Notes: generated by a model not told the origin, from the letters alone. DNA of 64,000 nt from an uncultured Trueperaceae bacterium (GCA_937873495.1 CALMXZ010000015.1:62001-126000), one strand, 5' to 3'; positions 49,326 through 58,040 are shown, counted from the first letter of the stretch. Numbers and translations are program-made.

Positions 49326-50342
49326 ATGAGCGACGATGCCAGCGGACAACGAGTCAGCATCAGCGCGGCGCTAGGCGCGGAGATTCGGGCGCTCCACGAG
49401 GTGGTAGCAAGGCACGGCCTCTCGGCGGGCGGGTTCGCGGAGCGCGCGGGAGTCGCTGAAGGCGACAAGCTCGGCATGTGGTCCGCGCTCGCCACGGAGC
49501 TGCTCAGGTTGAGCGGCATCCTGCGCGACCGGGGCGAGGAGGGCGACGCCGAGCGCTTGAGCGCTGCCGCCAAGGAGCTCAAGGGCGAGATCGCCAAGAA
49601 CTGGCTAGGGCGCGCGATGGTGGCGGCGTTCGTGGAGGACAGGGTCGTGGCGGCCCAACACGCCCGCAGGTGCCTCGATGCGATGGACTGGAGCCCCGGC
49701 TACGGACCACCGAGCACCACCCATAGGTTCGCGATGGCTCAGTTGGTGGCCGACGCCTATGTCGACAGCCTGCTCGGCGCGCAGCGGGGCGCGCGGGTGA
49801 GGAGGATCCTCTACTGGCAGTGCTCGCTGCGGCCCCTGCCGGACGTCCTGGTCGCTGTCGGCCGGACCCGCCTGCTGGACCTCGCTGTGGTCGAGAACGA
49901 CGGCACGCGGCGCCGGTACGCCGGTTACCTGGTCGATGCGTTCGTCCAGGTCGTCCAGCGCTTGCAGCAGGACCTGGACCCAAAGACCGCTGCCGTGTTA
50001 CCCGAGGACGCCGAGAAGAACCACCGGTTGATGCGCCTGTGGTACGTGTTCGAACTGATCTCGGCTGGCCGCTACATCTTGCCGGAACATCTGGACTTGG
50101 CCTTCCATTCCGCGCGCTATCTCGCTGTCAGGGCGCTCGACCACCCCGTGAGCGGGTTCGACACTCGACTGGTCTCGGAAGAGGCCATCCGGATGAGCAA
50201 GTTGGCGCTCGCGCTCCTCGAGCGGTTCGAGAGGAGGGAGGCCGATGTCTACGTGACCGATGAGGATGCTATGTCGATCCTCGCCCCCGGCTATGTCGAA
50301 GAACTGCATAGGCTCTTGGCGAGGTTGCAAGCACCGGAGTAA
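49326..50342 (+). CDS. hypothetical helical protein
   Basis: A 338-residue protein if it begins at ATG 49326 (MSDDASGQ); the frame is open back to 49182. Sequence is rich in Leu, Arg and Ala and predicted almost all helical: RALHEVVARHGLSAGGFAER, DAERLSAAAKELKGEIAKNW, VAAQHARRCLDAMDW, LVDAFVQVVQRLQQDLDPKT, AFHSARYLAVRALDHPVSGF. It contains regularly spaced Tyr, Trp and Arg that suggest a repeat-type helical scaffold, but no TPR consensus. No signal peptide or membrane segment. Family unknown. It stands alone between the RES-Xre locus and the isochorismatase gene. Confidence 0.6.
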   Translation: MSDDASGQRVSISAALGAEIRALHEVVARHGLSAGGFAERAGVAEGDKLGMWSALATELLRLSGILRDRGEEGDAERLSAAAKELKGEIAKNWLGRAMVAAFVEDRVVAAQHARRCLDAMDWSPGYGPPSTTHRFAMAQLVADAYVDSLLGAQRGARVRRILYWQCSLRPLPDVLVAVGRTRLLDLAVVENDGTRRRYAGYLVDAFVQVVQRLQQDLDPKTAAVLPEDAEKNHRLMRLWYVFELISAGRYILPEHLDLAFHSARYLAVRALDHPVSGFDTRLVSEEAIRMSKLALALLERFERREADVYVTDEDAMSILAPGYVEELHRLLARLQAPE

Positions 50343-50460
50343 GCAGGGCCAGGGAGGGGGCGGCCGCGTTCCGCCCATGCCCCTAGCCAGGACGTGAACG
50401 GGGTTCGATGTAAAGTCCGCTGATGCGTCTTGTAACCGCCCGGTGCCCCGCAGGAGGGTC

Positions 50461-51144
50461 ATGAAAGCTCTGTACGGCAAGACGGTGCTGGATCGACTCG
50501 AGGAGCGCGTGGCGGCGCCACGCACCGCCCTGGTCGTCGTCGACATGCAGAACGACTTCTGCAGCGCCGGCGGGATGATGGACCGCCTGGGCACCGACGT
50601 CGGACTCGTGCAGGCCACCGTGCCCGTCCTCGCAGGGCTGCTCGCGGCCGCGCGGGCGGCCGGGGTGCTCGTCGTCTACCTGCAGAACCGCACCCGCTCC
50701 GACGGGCGCTACAGCGCCCCGGCCGACCTCCTGCGCAAGTACCTGACGTACGCGGACGAGGACGACCTCCTCATCACCCTGGAAGGGTCCTGGGGCGAGC
50801 AAGTCATAGCGGAACTCGAACCGGAGCAGGGTGATGTCGTCATCGTCAAGCACCGTCCGGACGGCTTCGAGCGCACGCAGTTGGGCGTAGTGCTGCGGAG
50901 CAGCGGGATCGAGAGCGTGGTCATAACCGGGACCTCGACGTTCGCCTGCGTCGAGAGCACAGCGCGCCGGGCATTGATGGAGGACTACTACGTGACAGTC
51001 GTCGAGGACTGCGTGGCTGCCACGGACAGCGACCTTCAGGCCGCGTCGCTGACAGTCATGCGCGCGTTCTTCGGCACGGAGTGTGTTGTTTCCGCACTGG
51101 CGCTTGTAGAGGTGTGGGCGGTGGGGAAGGTCGGGGGAGACTGA
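50461..51144 (+). CDS. isochorismatase-like cysteine hydrolase
   Basis: A 227-residue protein from the ATG at 50461, with GCAGGAGG upstream. The catalytic triad is Asp28 in ALVVVDMQNDFCS, Lys130 in VVIVKHRPDGF and Cys163 in VVITGTSTFACVESTARRAL. YLQNRTRSDGRYSAP and the acidic YADEDDLL stretch line the pocket. Members hydrolyse amides such as nicotinamide, N-carbamoyl compounds, ureidoacrylate or biuret; several retain the same triad. Convergent with the TPR-like genes; a strong hairpin separates them. Confidence 0.88.
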   Translation: MKALYGKTVLDRLEERVAAPRTALVVVDMQNDFCSAGGMMDRLGTDVGLVQATVPVLAGLLAAARAAGVLVVYLQNRTRSDGRYSAPADLLRKYLTYADEDDLLITLEGSWGEQVIAELEPEQGDVVIVKHRPDGFERTQLGVVLRSSGIESVVITGTSTFACVESTARRALMEDYYVTVVEDCVAATDSDLQAASLTVMRAFFGTECVVSALALVEVWAVGKVGGD

Positions 51145-51164
51145 GACTCCCTGCCTAAGAGAAG

Positions 51165-51193
51165 CGGGTGGCCGTGAACTCCACGGCCACCCG
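51165..51193. terminator. bidirectional hairpin between convergent genes
   Basis: CGGGTGGCCGTG and CACGGCCACCCG pair over 12 bp around AACTC, extendable by a G-T and an A-T pair. It lies 20 bases past the hydrolase stop and 40 bases past the stop of the leftward TPR-like gene. TTCGTCT follows on the plus side. Confidence 0.7.
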
Positions 51194-51233
51194 TTCGTCT
51201 GGATGGGTCTATCTCAGAGTCCGGTCGCCCGCC

Positions 51234-52070
51234 TCAGGGGCTCCCCAACCTCGCGAGGTCGGTCTCGGAAGCGATGTAGCCGAAGGCGTCCTTGGCGCCG
51301 CTCGCCGTGACGAGCTTGAACGTCTCGATGGCCCGGTCCTTGTCCCCCTGGTAGAAGTACCAGTTGCCGACCCCGTAGCCCTGGGTCGCCACGGCCGTCT
51401 TGTCCGGGTTGTTCGGGTCGATCAGGTCTGCGGGCTGCAGCTCGCCTTTGTACATCCGCCACCGGCGGTAGTAGTAGGACTCCAGGAACGCCCCGTCACC
51501 GAGCTCCAGTTCACTGAGGCTAGCCTTCGCCTCGTCGTGCCGGCCCAGCCTTCTCAAAGCCATGTACTTCCAGTCGCTCGCGGCGACCTTGATCTCTTCG
51601 TCAACGGCGACATCAATGGTGTCGCGGTAGCTGGCGATGGCCTTCTCGAAGTCGCCCAGCAGGTAATGGGAGAGTGCGAGATGGTAGTGGATGCTCGCCA
51701 GTAGCGAGGCCTTGTACAGGTGGCGGGTCCTCGCCGTGGTCTCCTCGTTGACTGGCACGCGGTTGTACTCGAGCTCGTCGGCCTTGCCTAGGATGACCCG
51801 GTAGAAGTCGTCCTTGATCTGCGGGCCGTAGAACTCATGCTCGTCCTGCCAGCCCTGGGTGATCTTGGCGGCCTTGCTCAGGTCGCGCCTAGCGTCTTCG
51901 AACCTGCGCACGGAGATGTAGCGATGGCCGCGGTAGCGCAGCAGCCTTGGCTCGTCGGGGTAGTGCTCAAGGCCCTCGGTGAACAGCGTGACGGCGTCGT
52001 TGGGCTGTCCGAGCTGACCCGCGAGCCTGCCTGCCATGATGTACCTGTCTAGTAGTTCCATCTCCCTCAC
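51234..52070 (-). CDS. TPR-like protein, second of two tandem paralogues
   Basis: A 278-residue protein beginning with GTG in a GTGA overlap with the upstream paralogue; an ATG at 52061 is possible, but the GTG makes the two paralogues align from residue 1. Helical repeats of about 34 residues are visible: QPNDAVTLFTEGLEHYPDEP, LLRYRGHRYISVRRFEDARR, LASIHYHLALSHYLLGDFEK and VGNWYFYQGDKDRAIETFKL. No signal peptide, so cytoplasmic. It is the last gene of the Dpp-type operon that starts at 56263. A role in sensing or handling the imported ligand is inference. Confidence 0.7.
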   Translation of the reverse strand: MREMELLDRYIMAGRLAGQLGQPNDAVTLFTEGLEHYPDEPRLLRYRGHRYISVRRFEDARRDLSKAAKITQGWQDEHEFYGPQIKDDFYRVILGKADELEYNRVPVNEETTARTRHLYKASLLASIHYHLALSHYLLGDFEKAIASYRDTIDVAVDEEIKVAASDWKYMALRRLGRHDEAKASLSELELGDGAFLESYYYRRWRMYKGELQPADLIDPNNPDKTAVATQGYGVGNWYFYQGDKDRAIETFKLVTASGAKDAFGYIASETDLARLGSP

Positions 52071-52918
52071 CTTTCCTGACCGAGCTCGCCGGCGAGTTTG
52101 CCCTGGTCGCGTTCCGTGACCAGGTACGCGAACGAGTACCGGTCGCCTTCCGCAAGTAGCCTCTTGAAGCTGTCCATCGCCTCAGCCGTTCGACCGGCGT
52201 TGAGGTGCCATTGGCCGATCGCGAACTCCGCCGTAACGCTCGCCAGCGGCTTCGCAGACGCCACGGCGCGCAGCTGCTCCGGGCTCATCTGACCCTTGTA
52301 GAGCCGAAGCCGGTTGATGTACAGGGGCGTTCCCTCGTTGACCACGAACCGGTCGGTGTCTACGCCGTCTAGGAGGGTCTGCGCTTCCTCCCGACGACCG
52401 AGCCGCAGCAGCGTCATGTAGGTCCAGTCGATGACGGCCGTCCTGGCGTCGTCATCGATGCTCACTTCGCCGGCGCGCCCGTAGTAGTGGAGCGCCGAGT
52501 CGTAGTCCTCCACCAGGAAGTGCGCCAGCGCCAGGTGGTAGTAGATGCTGAAGTTGAGCGTGGACTTGAACATGTTCTGCGTGGCCGCGATGGTCTCGGG
52601 CGTGACCTTGAGCTGGGGGTTCCGCCGGGGGTCGCCGAGGAGTGCCCACTCGATGTCCTGGGCAGTCTCAGCGCTGAAGTAGTCGATCTGGTCGGGCTGA
52701 CCCTCGATGAGGTGCGCCCCCGCCGTCAAGTCGGCCAGGCCTTCCTGGTAGTTCCTGCAGTTGAGGTTGCGGTGCCCGCGGAGCCGGTAGAGGCGTGGCT
52801 CGTCGGGATAGTGCTTCAGCCCCTCCGTGTAGATGGCGATGGCCTTGTCGTGCTGCATCAGAAGGCTGCGGAACTGTCCGGCGAGCAAGTAGCCTTCCAA
52901 CGTGGCGGCTTGAGTCAT
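52067..52918 (-). CDS. TPR-like protein, first of two tandem paralogues
   Basis: A 283-residue protein; the ATG at 52918 has AAGGAGATCG before it. It shares layout and many residues with the next gene: HDKAIAIYTEGLKHYPDEPR, LYRLRGHRNLNCRNYQEGLA, LNFSIYYHLALAHFLVEDYD, YMTLLRLGRREEAQTLLDGV and FAIGQWHLNAGRTAEAMDSF. The Y-TEGL-HYPDEPRL-R-RGHR stretch is nearly identical in both, so they arose by duplication. It starts 25 bases after the DppC stop. TPR proteins mediate protein contacts or bind peptides; with a peptide-type transporter upstream, a peptide ligand is possible. Confidence 0.72.
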   Translation of the reverse strand: MTQAATLEGYLLAGQFRSLLMQHDKAIAIYTEGLKHYPDEPRLYRLRGHRNLNCRNYQEGLADLTAGAHLIEGQPDQIDYFSAETAQDIEWALLGDPRRNPQLKVTPETIAATQNMFKSTLNFSIYYHLALAHFLVEDYDSALHYYGRAGEVSIDDDARTAVIDWTYMTLLRLGRREEAQTLLDGVDTDRFVVNEGTPLYINRLRLYKGQMSPEQLRAVASAKPLASVTAEFAIGQWHLNAGRTAEAMDSFKRLLAEGDRYSFAYLVTERDQGKLAGELGQER

Positions 52919-52943
52919 CTGTACGATCTCCTTGGTGAGCGTG

Positions 52944-53789
52944 CTATCGACGGGTCCGTGGGTCGGTGGCATCGCGGATGCCGTCTCCCACGAGGTTGAC
53001 GCCGAAGACAGTCAGTAGGATGAAGATGCCTGGGATCGTCGTGGGCCACCACGCAAACAGGAGGTAACTTCGGCCCTGATTGAGTGTCATGCCCCAAGTC
53101 GGGATGTCCGGGCTGATGCCCAGACCTAGGAACGAGAGAGTGGATTCGGCGAGCATCGCCGCCCCGATCTCGAAGCACGCGATGACCACCAGGCTGCTGC
53201 TGATGTTGGGCAGGATGTGACGGCCCATGATGGCCAACGGCTTGGCGGCGAGCGCCTGGGCGGCCTCGACGAACTCGGTGCCCTTCAGGGCTCGAGCCCT
53301 CACGCGCGCCACGCGGGCGTAAGGCACCCAACTCGTCAACGCGAGGACCATGATCAGGTTCCAGAGACCCGGCTTGAGCACCGCCATGACGGCCAGCGCA
53401 AGCAGCAGGAAGGGGAAGGCAAGGAACGTGTCGACGATCCTCATCAGGAGGTTGTCCAGCCACCCACCGAAGTAGCCCGCCAGGACCCCCACGAGGGTGC
53501 CGAGCAGGCCGCTGATCACGACGACGGCCACGCCGATCAGCAGCGAGACCCTGGCCCCGTAGATGACGCGGCTGAGCATGTCTCTGCCCAGCGCGTCGGT
53601 ACCGAGCAGGTGTCCGGCGTCGCCGCCTTGCCAGACGGGTGGACGCAAGCGTAGCGAGAGGACCTGCTCGTTCGGGTCGTGGGGAGCGATCCACTGGGCG
53701 CCGATGGCGAACGCGATGGCGGGCGCCAGGAAGATCACGCCGGCGATGAACAGGGGGCTGCGCACCAGCTTGGCGAGGACGTTACTCAT
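52944..53789 (-). CDS. ABC transporter permease, DppC type
   Basis: A 281-residue permease with ordinary spacing. First helix LFIAGVIFLAPAIAFAIGAQ, then only about 45 residues to LLGTDALGRDMLSRVIYGAR. GVLAGYFGGWLDNLLMRIVD, the EAA loop around KGTEFVEAAQALAAKPLAIM and AESTLSFLGLGISPDIPTWG are standard. It overlaps the DppB gene by eight bases. No ATPase genes are in this operon, so the ATPases must be supplied from elsewhere. Confidence 0.92.
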   Translation of the reverse strand: MSNVLAKLVRSPLFIAGVIFLAPAIAFAIGAQWIAPHDPNEQVLSLRLRPPVWQGGDAGHLLGTDALGRDMLSRVIYGARVSLLIGVAVVVISGLLGTLVGVLAGYFGGWLDNLLMRIVDTFLAFPFLLLALAVMAVLKPGLWNLIMVLALTSWVPYARVARVRARALKGTEFVEAAQALAAKPLAIMGRHILPNISSSLVVIACFEIGAAMLAESTLSFLGLGISPDIPTWGMTLNQGRSYLLFAWWPTTIPGIFILLTVFGVNLVGDGIRDATDPRTRR

Positions 53790-54699
53790 AGACGATCCTC
53801 GGGTCCAGGGTCGCGCATACTACGTCGACCACGAGGTTCGTGAGGATGAAGATGACCGCGAGGATGAACGTGGCTGCCTGCACGACCGGGTAGTCGCGGC
53901 GTTCGATCGATTGGAGTATCAGGCGTCCGACCCCCGGCCAGGCGAAGACGCTTTCAGTGACTATCGCGCCGCCGAGGAGCGCCCCGAGCTGAAGGCCCAA
54001 GACCGTGATGACGGGCGTAAGCGCGTTCTTCAGCGCGTGGCGGATGAATACGATGGTGTTGCTGACGCCCTTCGCGCGGGCCGTCCTGACGTAGTCCGCG
54101 TTCAGGACGTCGAGCAGGTCGTTCCGCACGAGCCTCGCGATCATCGCCAGCATCCCGGTTGCCAGGGTGATGGCAGGCAGGATCAGGTGTGCCGGGGTGC
54201 CGCTCCCACTAATCGGCAGCAGCCTGAGTTGGACGCCGAACAGGATGATGAGCATGAGGCCGAGCCAGAAGTTCGGGATGCTCATTCCGAACAGGACGCT
54301 GGCGGAGAGCGCGACGTCCGCGAACTTCCCGCGCCAGAGCGCGCCGAAGAGGCCAGCTGGAAGGCCGATGAGTATCGCGATGACGAGCGCCACGAGGCTC
54401 AGTTGAAGCGTTGCGGGTAGCCTCTGCACGACGAGGTTGAGCGCCGGGCGGTCCGAGTAGAACGACACGCCGAAGTCGAACCGGGCGATCCTGCCTATGT
54501 AGCGGAGGAACTGCACGGCTACGGGCTGGTCGAGCCCAAGGACTGCTTCCACACGGGCGATGTCTTCCGGCGTGGCCTCTGGTGGCACCAGGAGAACGGC
54601 GGGGTTGCCGATCGTGTAGGTCAGGAAGAACACGATCAGCATCACGCCCAACAGTGTCGGTGCCACGACCAAGAGTCTTCTGCCTACGTACTTGAACAT
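53782..54699 (-). CDS. ABC transporter permease, DppB type
   Basis: A 305-residue permease from the ATG at 54699 (MFKYVGRRLLVVAPTLLGVM), with CCGGGTGAACGC before it. VFFLTYTIGNPAVLLVPPEA, GLDQPVAVQFLRYIGRIARF and DFGVSFYSDRP are the family linkers. The EAA loop reads NDLLDVLNADYVRTARAKGV. It is separated from the binding-protein gene by a long hairpin. Confidence 0.92.
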   Translation of the reverse strand: MFKYVGRRLLVVAPTLLGVMLIVFFLTYTIGNPAVLLVPPEATPEDIARVEAVLGLDQPVAVQFLRYIGRIARFDFGVSFYSDRPALNLVVQRLPATLQLSLVALVIAILIGLPAGLFGALWRGKFADVALSASVLFGMSIPNFWLGLMLIILFGVQLRLLPISGSGTPAHLILPAITLATGMLAMIARLVRNDLLDVLNADYVRTARAKGVSNTIVFIRHALKNALTPVITVLGLQLGALLGGAIVTESVFAWPGVGRLILQSIERRDYPVVQAATFILAVIFILTNLVVDVVCATLDPRIVYE

Positions 54700-54712
54700 G
54701 CGTTCACCCGGA

Positions 54713-54752
54713 GTTGAGTTGCATGCCAACCTAAGTCGGCATGCAACTCAAC
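54713..54752 (-). terminator. intra-operon hairpin between binding-protein and permease genes
   Basis: A 15-bp perfect stem, 54713-54727 with 54738-54752 (core GAGTTGCATGCC/GGCATGCAACTC), around a 10-base loop. It sits between the binding-protein stop (54761) and the permease ATG (54699). As in the first operon at 11278, no T-tract follows on the minus strand, so it probably protects the upstream message or attenuates the permeases. Confidence 0.7.
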
Positions 54753-54760
54753 CGCGGTGC

Positions 54761-56263
54761 TCAGTCGCGGAACTTCGTCTGGGCGAAGTAGAGGCGACCG
54801 TCCACCCTCGGCTGCCAATCCAACCGGTCGCTGACGCCGTACAGCGTCTGCAGGTTGTACAGGGGCAGGTGGATGGCTTCTTCCTTGATGATCACTTGGA
54901 GGTCCCGGTAGATCTGGGCACGCTCCTCATTGTCGAGGTTATAGCGAGCCCGGTGCAGCATGTCGTCGATCTCGGGGTAGCTCACGTACGAAGCGCTTCC
55001 GCCCGTGCTGAAGAATCCGTACAGGATGCTGTCCGGGTCGTTGTACCAGGTCTTCCACTGCCACCTGAACGCGGGGTTGACCGTGTCGTCACCGTAGACG
55101 CGCTGGATGGCGATGCCGTACTCGAGGCTGTTCAGGTGCAGTTTGATGCCCACGCCCTCGAGCTGTCGAGCGATGGCCTGGAGGACTTCCGTGTTGTAAA
55201 GCTCGCCGATCGACGGAGTGAAGTCGAACTCAATGGCGACGCCGTCCGGGTAGCCGGCTTCCGCCAGGAGCTCCCTCGCGCGCTCCGGATCGTACGGGTA
55301 GCGCGTCACGTCGGGGTTGTAGCCCAAGGCGATGGGGAGGACGACGGTCGCGAGCGGCGTGGCGTACCCGCTAAGCACGTTGTCGATGATGGTGTCGATG
55401 TCGACGCCGTAGTTGATCGCCTGGCGAACGCGCTTGTCCTGAAGGGGCGACTCGACGTCCTGTCGGAAGACGATCGTATGGCTGATGGCGCTGCCGGTCT
55501 GGACGACGTGCGCGACATCGCTCCGGTTGACGAGGTCGATCAGCTCGGGCGTGACGTTCTCGATGAAGTCGACGCCACCCGAGATGAGTTCGGCAAGCTG
55601 TACCGACCGGTCGGGGATGATGCGGAAGGTCAGGCTGGTCGCCTCGGGGGCCCCGTTCCAGTGATCCGGGTTCGCTTCCAGCCGGATGTACTCGCCCGGC
55701 ACATCCTCGACGAACTTGAAGGGCCCCGTGCCGATCGGATGGCGGTTGAACTCGGTGCTGTCGTTGTCCGGGTCCTGCTCCATGCTCGCGGGGCCGATCA
55801 GGAAGCCCGTGGCCTTGCTCGGAAGGAGGGGGTCGGTGTCGACAGTGGTTATGTCGATGGTGTAGTCGTCGACCACTGTCGCCCCGGTCACGGTGCTGCC
55901 GAGGCTCGCGCGCGTCTGATGCGGCGTGATCAAGCGGTCGATATTGAGCTTCACCACGTTCGCGTCCAGCGATTCGCCGTTGTGGAACTTGACGCCCTGC
56001 CTGATGGTGAAGCGCCACGTGTTGTTGTTGACGAGCTCCCACGACTCGGCGAGGCTCGGTCTCAGCGTGCCGTCCGGATCGAGGCGCGTGAGGCCGTCGA
56101 ACATGGCCATCATGATGTGCGCGGAACCGCTCAACCCGCGTTGAGGGTCGTAGTGCTCGCCATTGGTGTCTGCTCCGATGACGATATCCTTCTGCGCTAG
56201 ACCGAGCCCGGTGATCAGCAGGAGCAGAATCGAGAGGGCGAGTTTCCCGGGTGAAATCCTCAT
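54761..56263 (-). CDS. ABC transporter substrate-binding protein, family 5
   Basis: A 500-residue exported protein. Signal peptide LALSILLLLITGLGLA, cut before QKDIVIG at about residue 24. Family 5 landmarks: MAMFDGLTRLDPDGTLRPSL, AESWELVNNNTWRFTIRQGV, KFHNGESLDANVVKLNIDRL, GTGPFKFVEDVPGEYIRLEA and VRQAINYGVDIDTIIDNVLS. Normal length for dipeptide- or glutathione-type binding proteins. It is the first gene of the second transporter operon; the promoter must lie in the 324-base gap shared with the divergent GntR gene. Confidence 0.9.
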   Translation of the reverse strand: MRISPGKLALSILLLLITGLGLAQKDIVIGADTNGEHYDPQRGLSGSAHIMMAMFDGLTRLDPDGTLRPSLAESWELVNNNTWRFTIRQGVKFHNGESLDANVVKLNIDRLITPHQTRASLGSTVTGATVVDDYTIDITTVDTDPLLPSKATGFLIGPASMEQDPDNDSTEFNRHPIGTGPFKFVEDVPGEYIRLEANPDHWNGAPEATSLTFRIIPDRSVQLAELISGGVDFIENVTPELIDLVNRSDVAHVVQTGSAISHTIVFRQDVESPLQDKRVRQAINYGVDIDTIIDNVLSGYATPLATVVLPIALGYNPDVTRYPYDPERARELLAEAGYPDGVAIEFDFTPSIGELYNTEVLQAIARQLEGVGIKLHLNSLEYGIAIQRVYGDDTVNPAFRWQWKTWYNDPDSILYGFFSTGGSASYVSYPEIDDMLHRARYNLDNEERAQIYRDLQVIIKEEAIHLPLYNLQTLYGVSDRLDWQPRVDGRLYFAQTKFRD

Positions 56264-56485
56264 AGCAGGTCCGACTCCAATTCTTGACAGCGGTGCAGAC
56301 GTCCCATGCGACGCTGCCCGCGTGGTTTCCGCCCAGTGCTTGATCCTCGGGCGGCCAGGGTCACTGTGAACCGTCGCTCCTTAGAAGACGAGGATTTTAC
56401 GAGCGGGCGACGGGGTCGAACAGATGCTGTCCTATGAGGGAGAATGTACCCAAGGACAGCTGGGGCCGGGCCCTGTCTCGTCGTA

Positions 56486-56512
56486 ATAGCACACTGTAAC
56501 ACGAGGTGCTAT
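56486..56512 (+). promoter_or_regulatory. operator between the divergent transporter and GntR genes
   Basis: ATAGCAC-N13-GTGCTAT, a perfect 7-bp inverted repeat, 75 bases before the GntR start. Its size and the shared intergenic position fit a GntR-family site controlling both directions. No other repeat in 56264-56587 stood out. Confidence 0.5.
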
Positions 56513-56587
56513 GCTGGGCAACTAGCTGCGACGCGACGTGCAGCGAGCGCCGATACCGCTGTTGAATCGGTGTAGCTTGGAGTGCTT

Positions 56588-57610
56588 GTGAGCGAGGAAC
56601 CCAGGGACGCTTGGCCGTGGCTACCGGAGATCGTCATCGATCGCAACGACGTGGCCCCGCCCGTCGAGCAGATAGCCAACGCTATTCGTAGCAAGATCGC
56701 GACCGGTCGCATCCTGCCGAACGACGTCCTTCCCTCGGTGAGAACTCTGGCCAGCAGCGTCGGAACCACTCCCACTACGGCGTCAAGGACCTACCAGTTG
56801 TTGCAGCGTGAAGGGTTGCTTACGACCGTGGCGGGTGTTGGAACAGTAGCGGTCGAGGTCGAGAACCTTCAACAGTCCGCGCGAGCGGGCATGCTCAACG
56901 CCGCCGGGCAGGTTCTCGACCATGCCATGAACTCTCTAGCTTCGCTTGGGCTCGACGAAGCGGACCTCGACCACCTCTTGCGAGAGAGGGGGCACCGCTT
57001 GGCCAATCAGACGGCGAGCCTCGTGTTCGTCGCGCGCGCGCATACCAACATGGACCTCTACCAGAAACAGCTGCGAGAGATGGCGACCGGCCTCCCTGTC
57101 AAGGTCCGATGCCTTGCCCTGGAGGCGTTGGAAGCCCAAGAGCCGGAGGCGTTGGCCGCGATCGAGGCCGCCACCGTGGTCACCTCCGTAATCACCTACA
57201 AGCGGATACTTGCTCCGTTGATCCCTAACCCCGAGCAAGTCCACTACATCATCACCGAGGTGATCATGGACGGGGCAGACGCGCTCCTAGCCCTGTCGCC
57301 CGACGCGTCCGTGGCGCTCGTCGCGTCCGGGACCTTCCGCACCGTCGGCCTCGGGATCATGCACACGTACTGCCCTTCGGATCGGATCCTCATGCTCACG
57401 GAGCTCGATGCCGACTCGTTGCGCTCGATCCCTGCCGACGCCGTCGTGGTGCACACGTACCGGCACAAGCGAACCGTCGACGAGGTGCTGCCTGAGCACC
57501 GGCGCATCTGCCTCGACTTCGAGCTTCGGAGCGATTCGTTGCAGCGGTTGCGGACGTACCTCGTTGAGTGTCTGAACGCCGGGAACGCGAAGGTGGTGCC
57601 GACGGCCTGA
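56588..57610 (+). CDS. GntR-family regulator
   Basis: A 340-residue regulator; GTG 56588 is preferred because GGAG lies six bases before it (GTG 56582 is the alternative). Residues about 24-90 form the winged helix (PPVEQIANAIRSKIATGRIL, PSVRTLASSVGTTPTTASRT, YQLLQREGLLTTVAGVGTVA). The C-terminal 240 residues are an unusual effector domain with SLVFVARAHTNMDLYQKQLR and HYIITEVIMDGADALLALSP, not a FCD or UTRA domain that I recognise. It is divergent from the Dpp-TPR operon, which it likely controls. Confidence 0.85.
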   Translation: MSEEPRDAWPWLPEIVIDRNDVAPPVEQIANAIRSKIATGRILPNDVLPSVRTLASSVGTTPTTASRTYQLLQREGLLTTVAGVGTVAVEVENLQQSARAGMLNAAGQVLDHAMNSLASLGLDEADLDHLLRERGHRLANQTASLVFVARAHTNMDLYQKQLREMATGLPVKVRCLALEALEAQEPEALAAIEAATVVTSVITYKRILAPLIPNPEQVHYIITEVIMDGADALLALSPDASVALVASGTFRTVGLGIMHTYCPSDRILMLTELDADSLRSIPADAVVVHTYRHKRTVDEVLPEHRRICLDFELRSDSLQRLRTYLVECLNAGNAKVVPTA

Positions 57611-57659
57611 AGGGTCGCCAGCGGCTAGCGCTGCTTCGGTGGGAGTGAGGCTGTAGCGC

Positions 57660-58040
57660 TCACGACCGCCGCTCGACCTCCTCGACGCTGAAGAACGTCA
57701 TCGGCATAACAGGCACATTGGAGATGAGTTTGTCCGTCTCGGGGTGGAAGATATCGACATCGAGCCTGCAACCGATGGCAGCGACGTAGCGCGCGAGGAC
57801 GTCGAGAGTCATGCGCACGCCCTTGGTTGACTCGATCTGCCTCACCCGCGACAGCTTGATGCCCATGGCCTCGGCGATGTCGGCCTGAGTGAGACTGCGA
57901 GCTTTGCGGGCCTTCTTCAGCGCCGCGCCGATGTCGGCGTTGAACTCGGTCCAGAGGTATTCAGCGATCTCGGGACCGAAGGTGTCGAGTTCGACGACTT
58001 CGTAAAGGTCCGGGTCGAGGGCTCTCTGGTCGGTTTCCAT
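57660..58040 (-). CDS. XRE-family helix-turn-helix protein
   Basis: A 126-residue protein. TAGTAT at 58052-58047 on the minus strand is exactly six bases before the ATG, so the mRNA is predicted to be leaderless. An N-terminal 35 residues (YEVVELDTFGPEIAEYLWTE) precede the HTH_3 domain (ALKKARKARSLTQADIAEAM, GIKLSRVRQIESTKGVRMTL, DVLARYVAAIGCRLDVDI). This layout is common in antitoxins of the HigA/RelB-linked type whose toxin gene sits upstream, but no toxin gene is adjacent here, so it may be a solitary regulator. Confidence 0.85.
   Translation of the reverse strand: METDQRALDPDLYEVVELDTFGPEIAEYLWTEFNADIGAALKKARKARSLTQADIAEAMGIKLSRVRQIESTKGVRMTLDVLARYVAAIGCRLDVDIFHPETDKLISNVPVMPMTFFSVEEVERRS

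Noticed and set aside
57660-58040. XRE protein as the antitoxin of a HigBA-type pair
   Set aside because: No RelE/HigB-like gene lies within several hundred bases on either side on the same strand.
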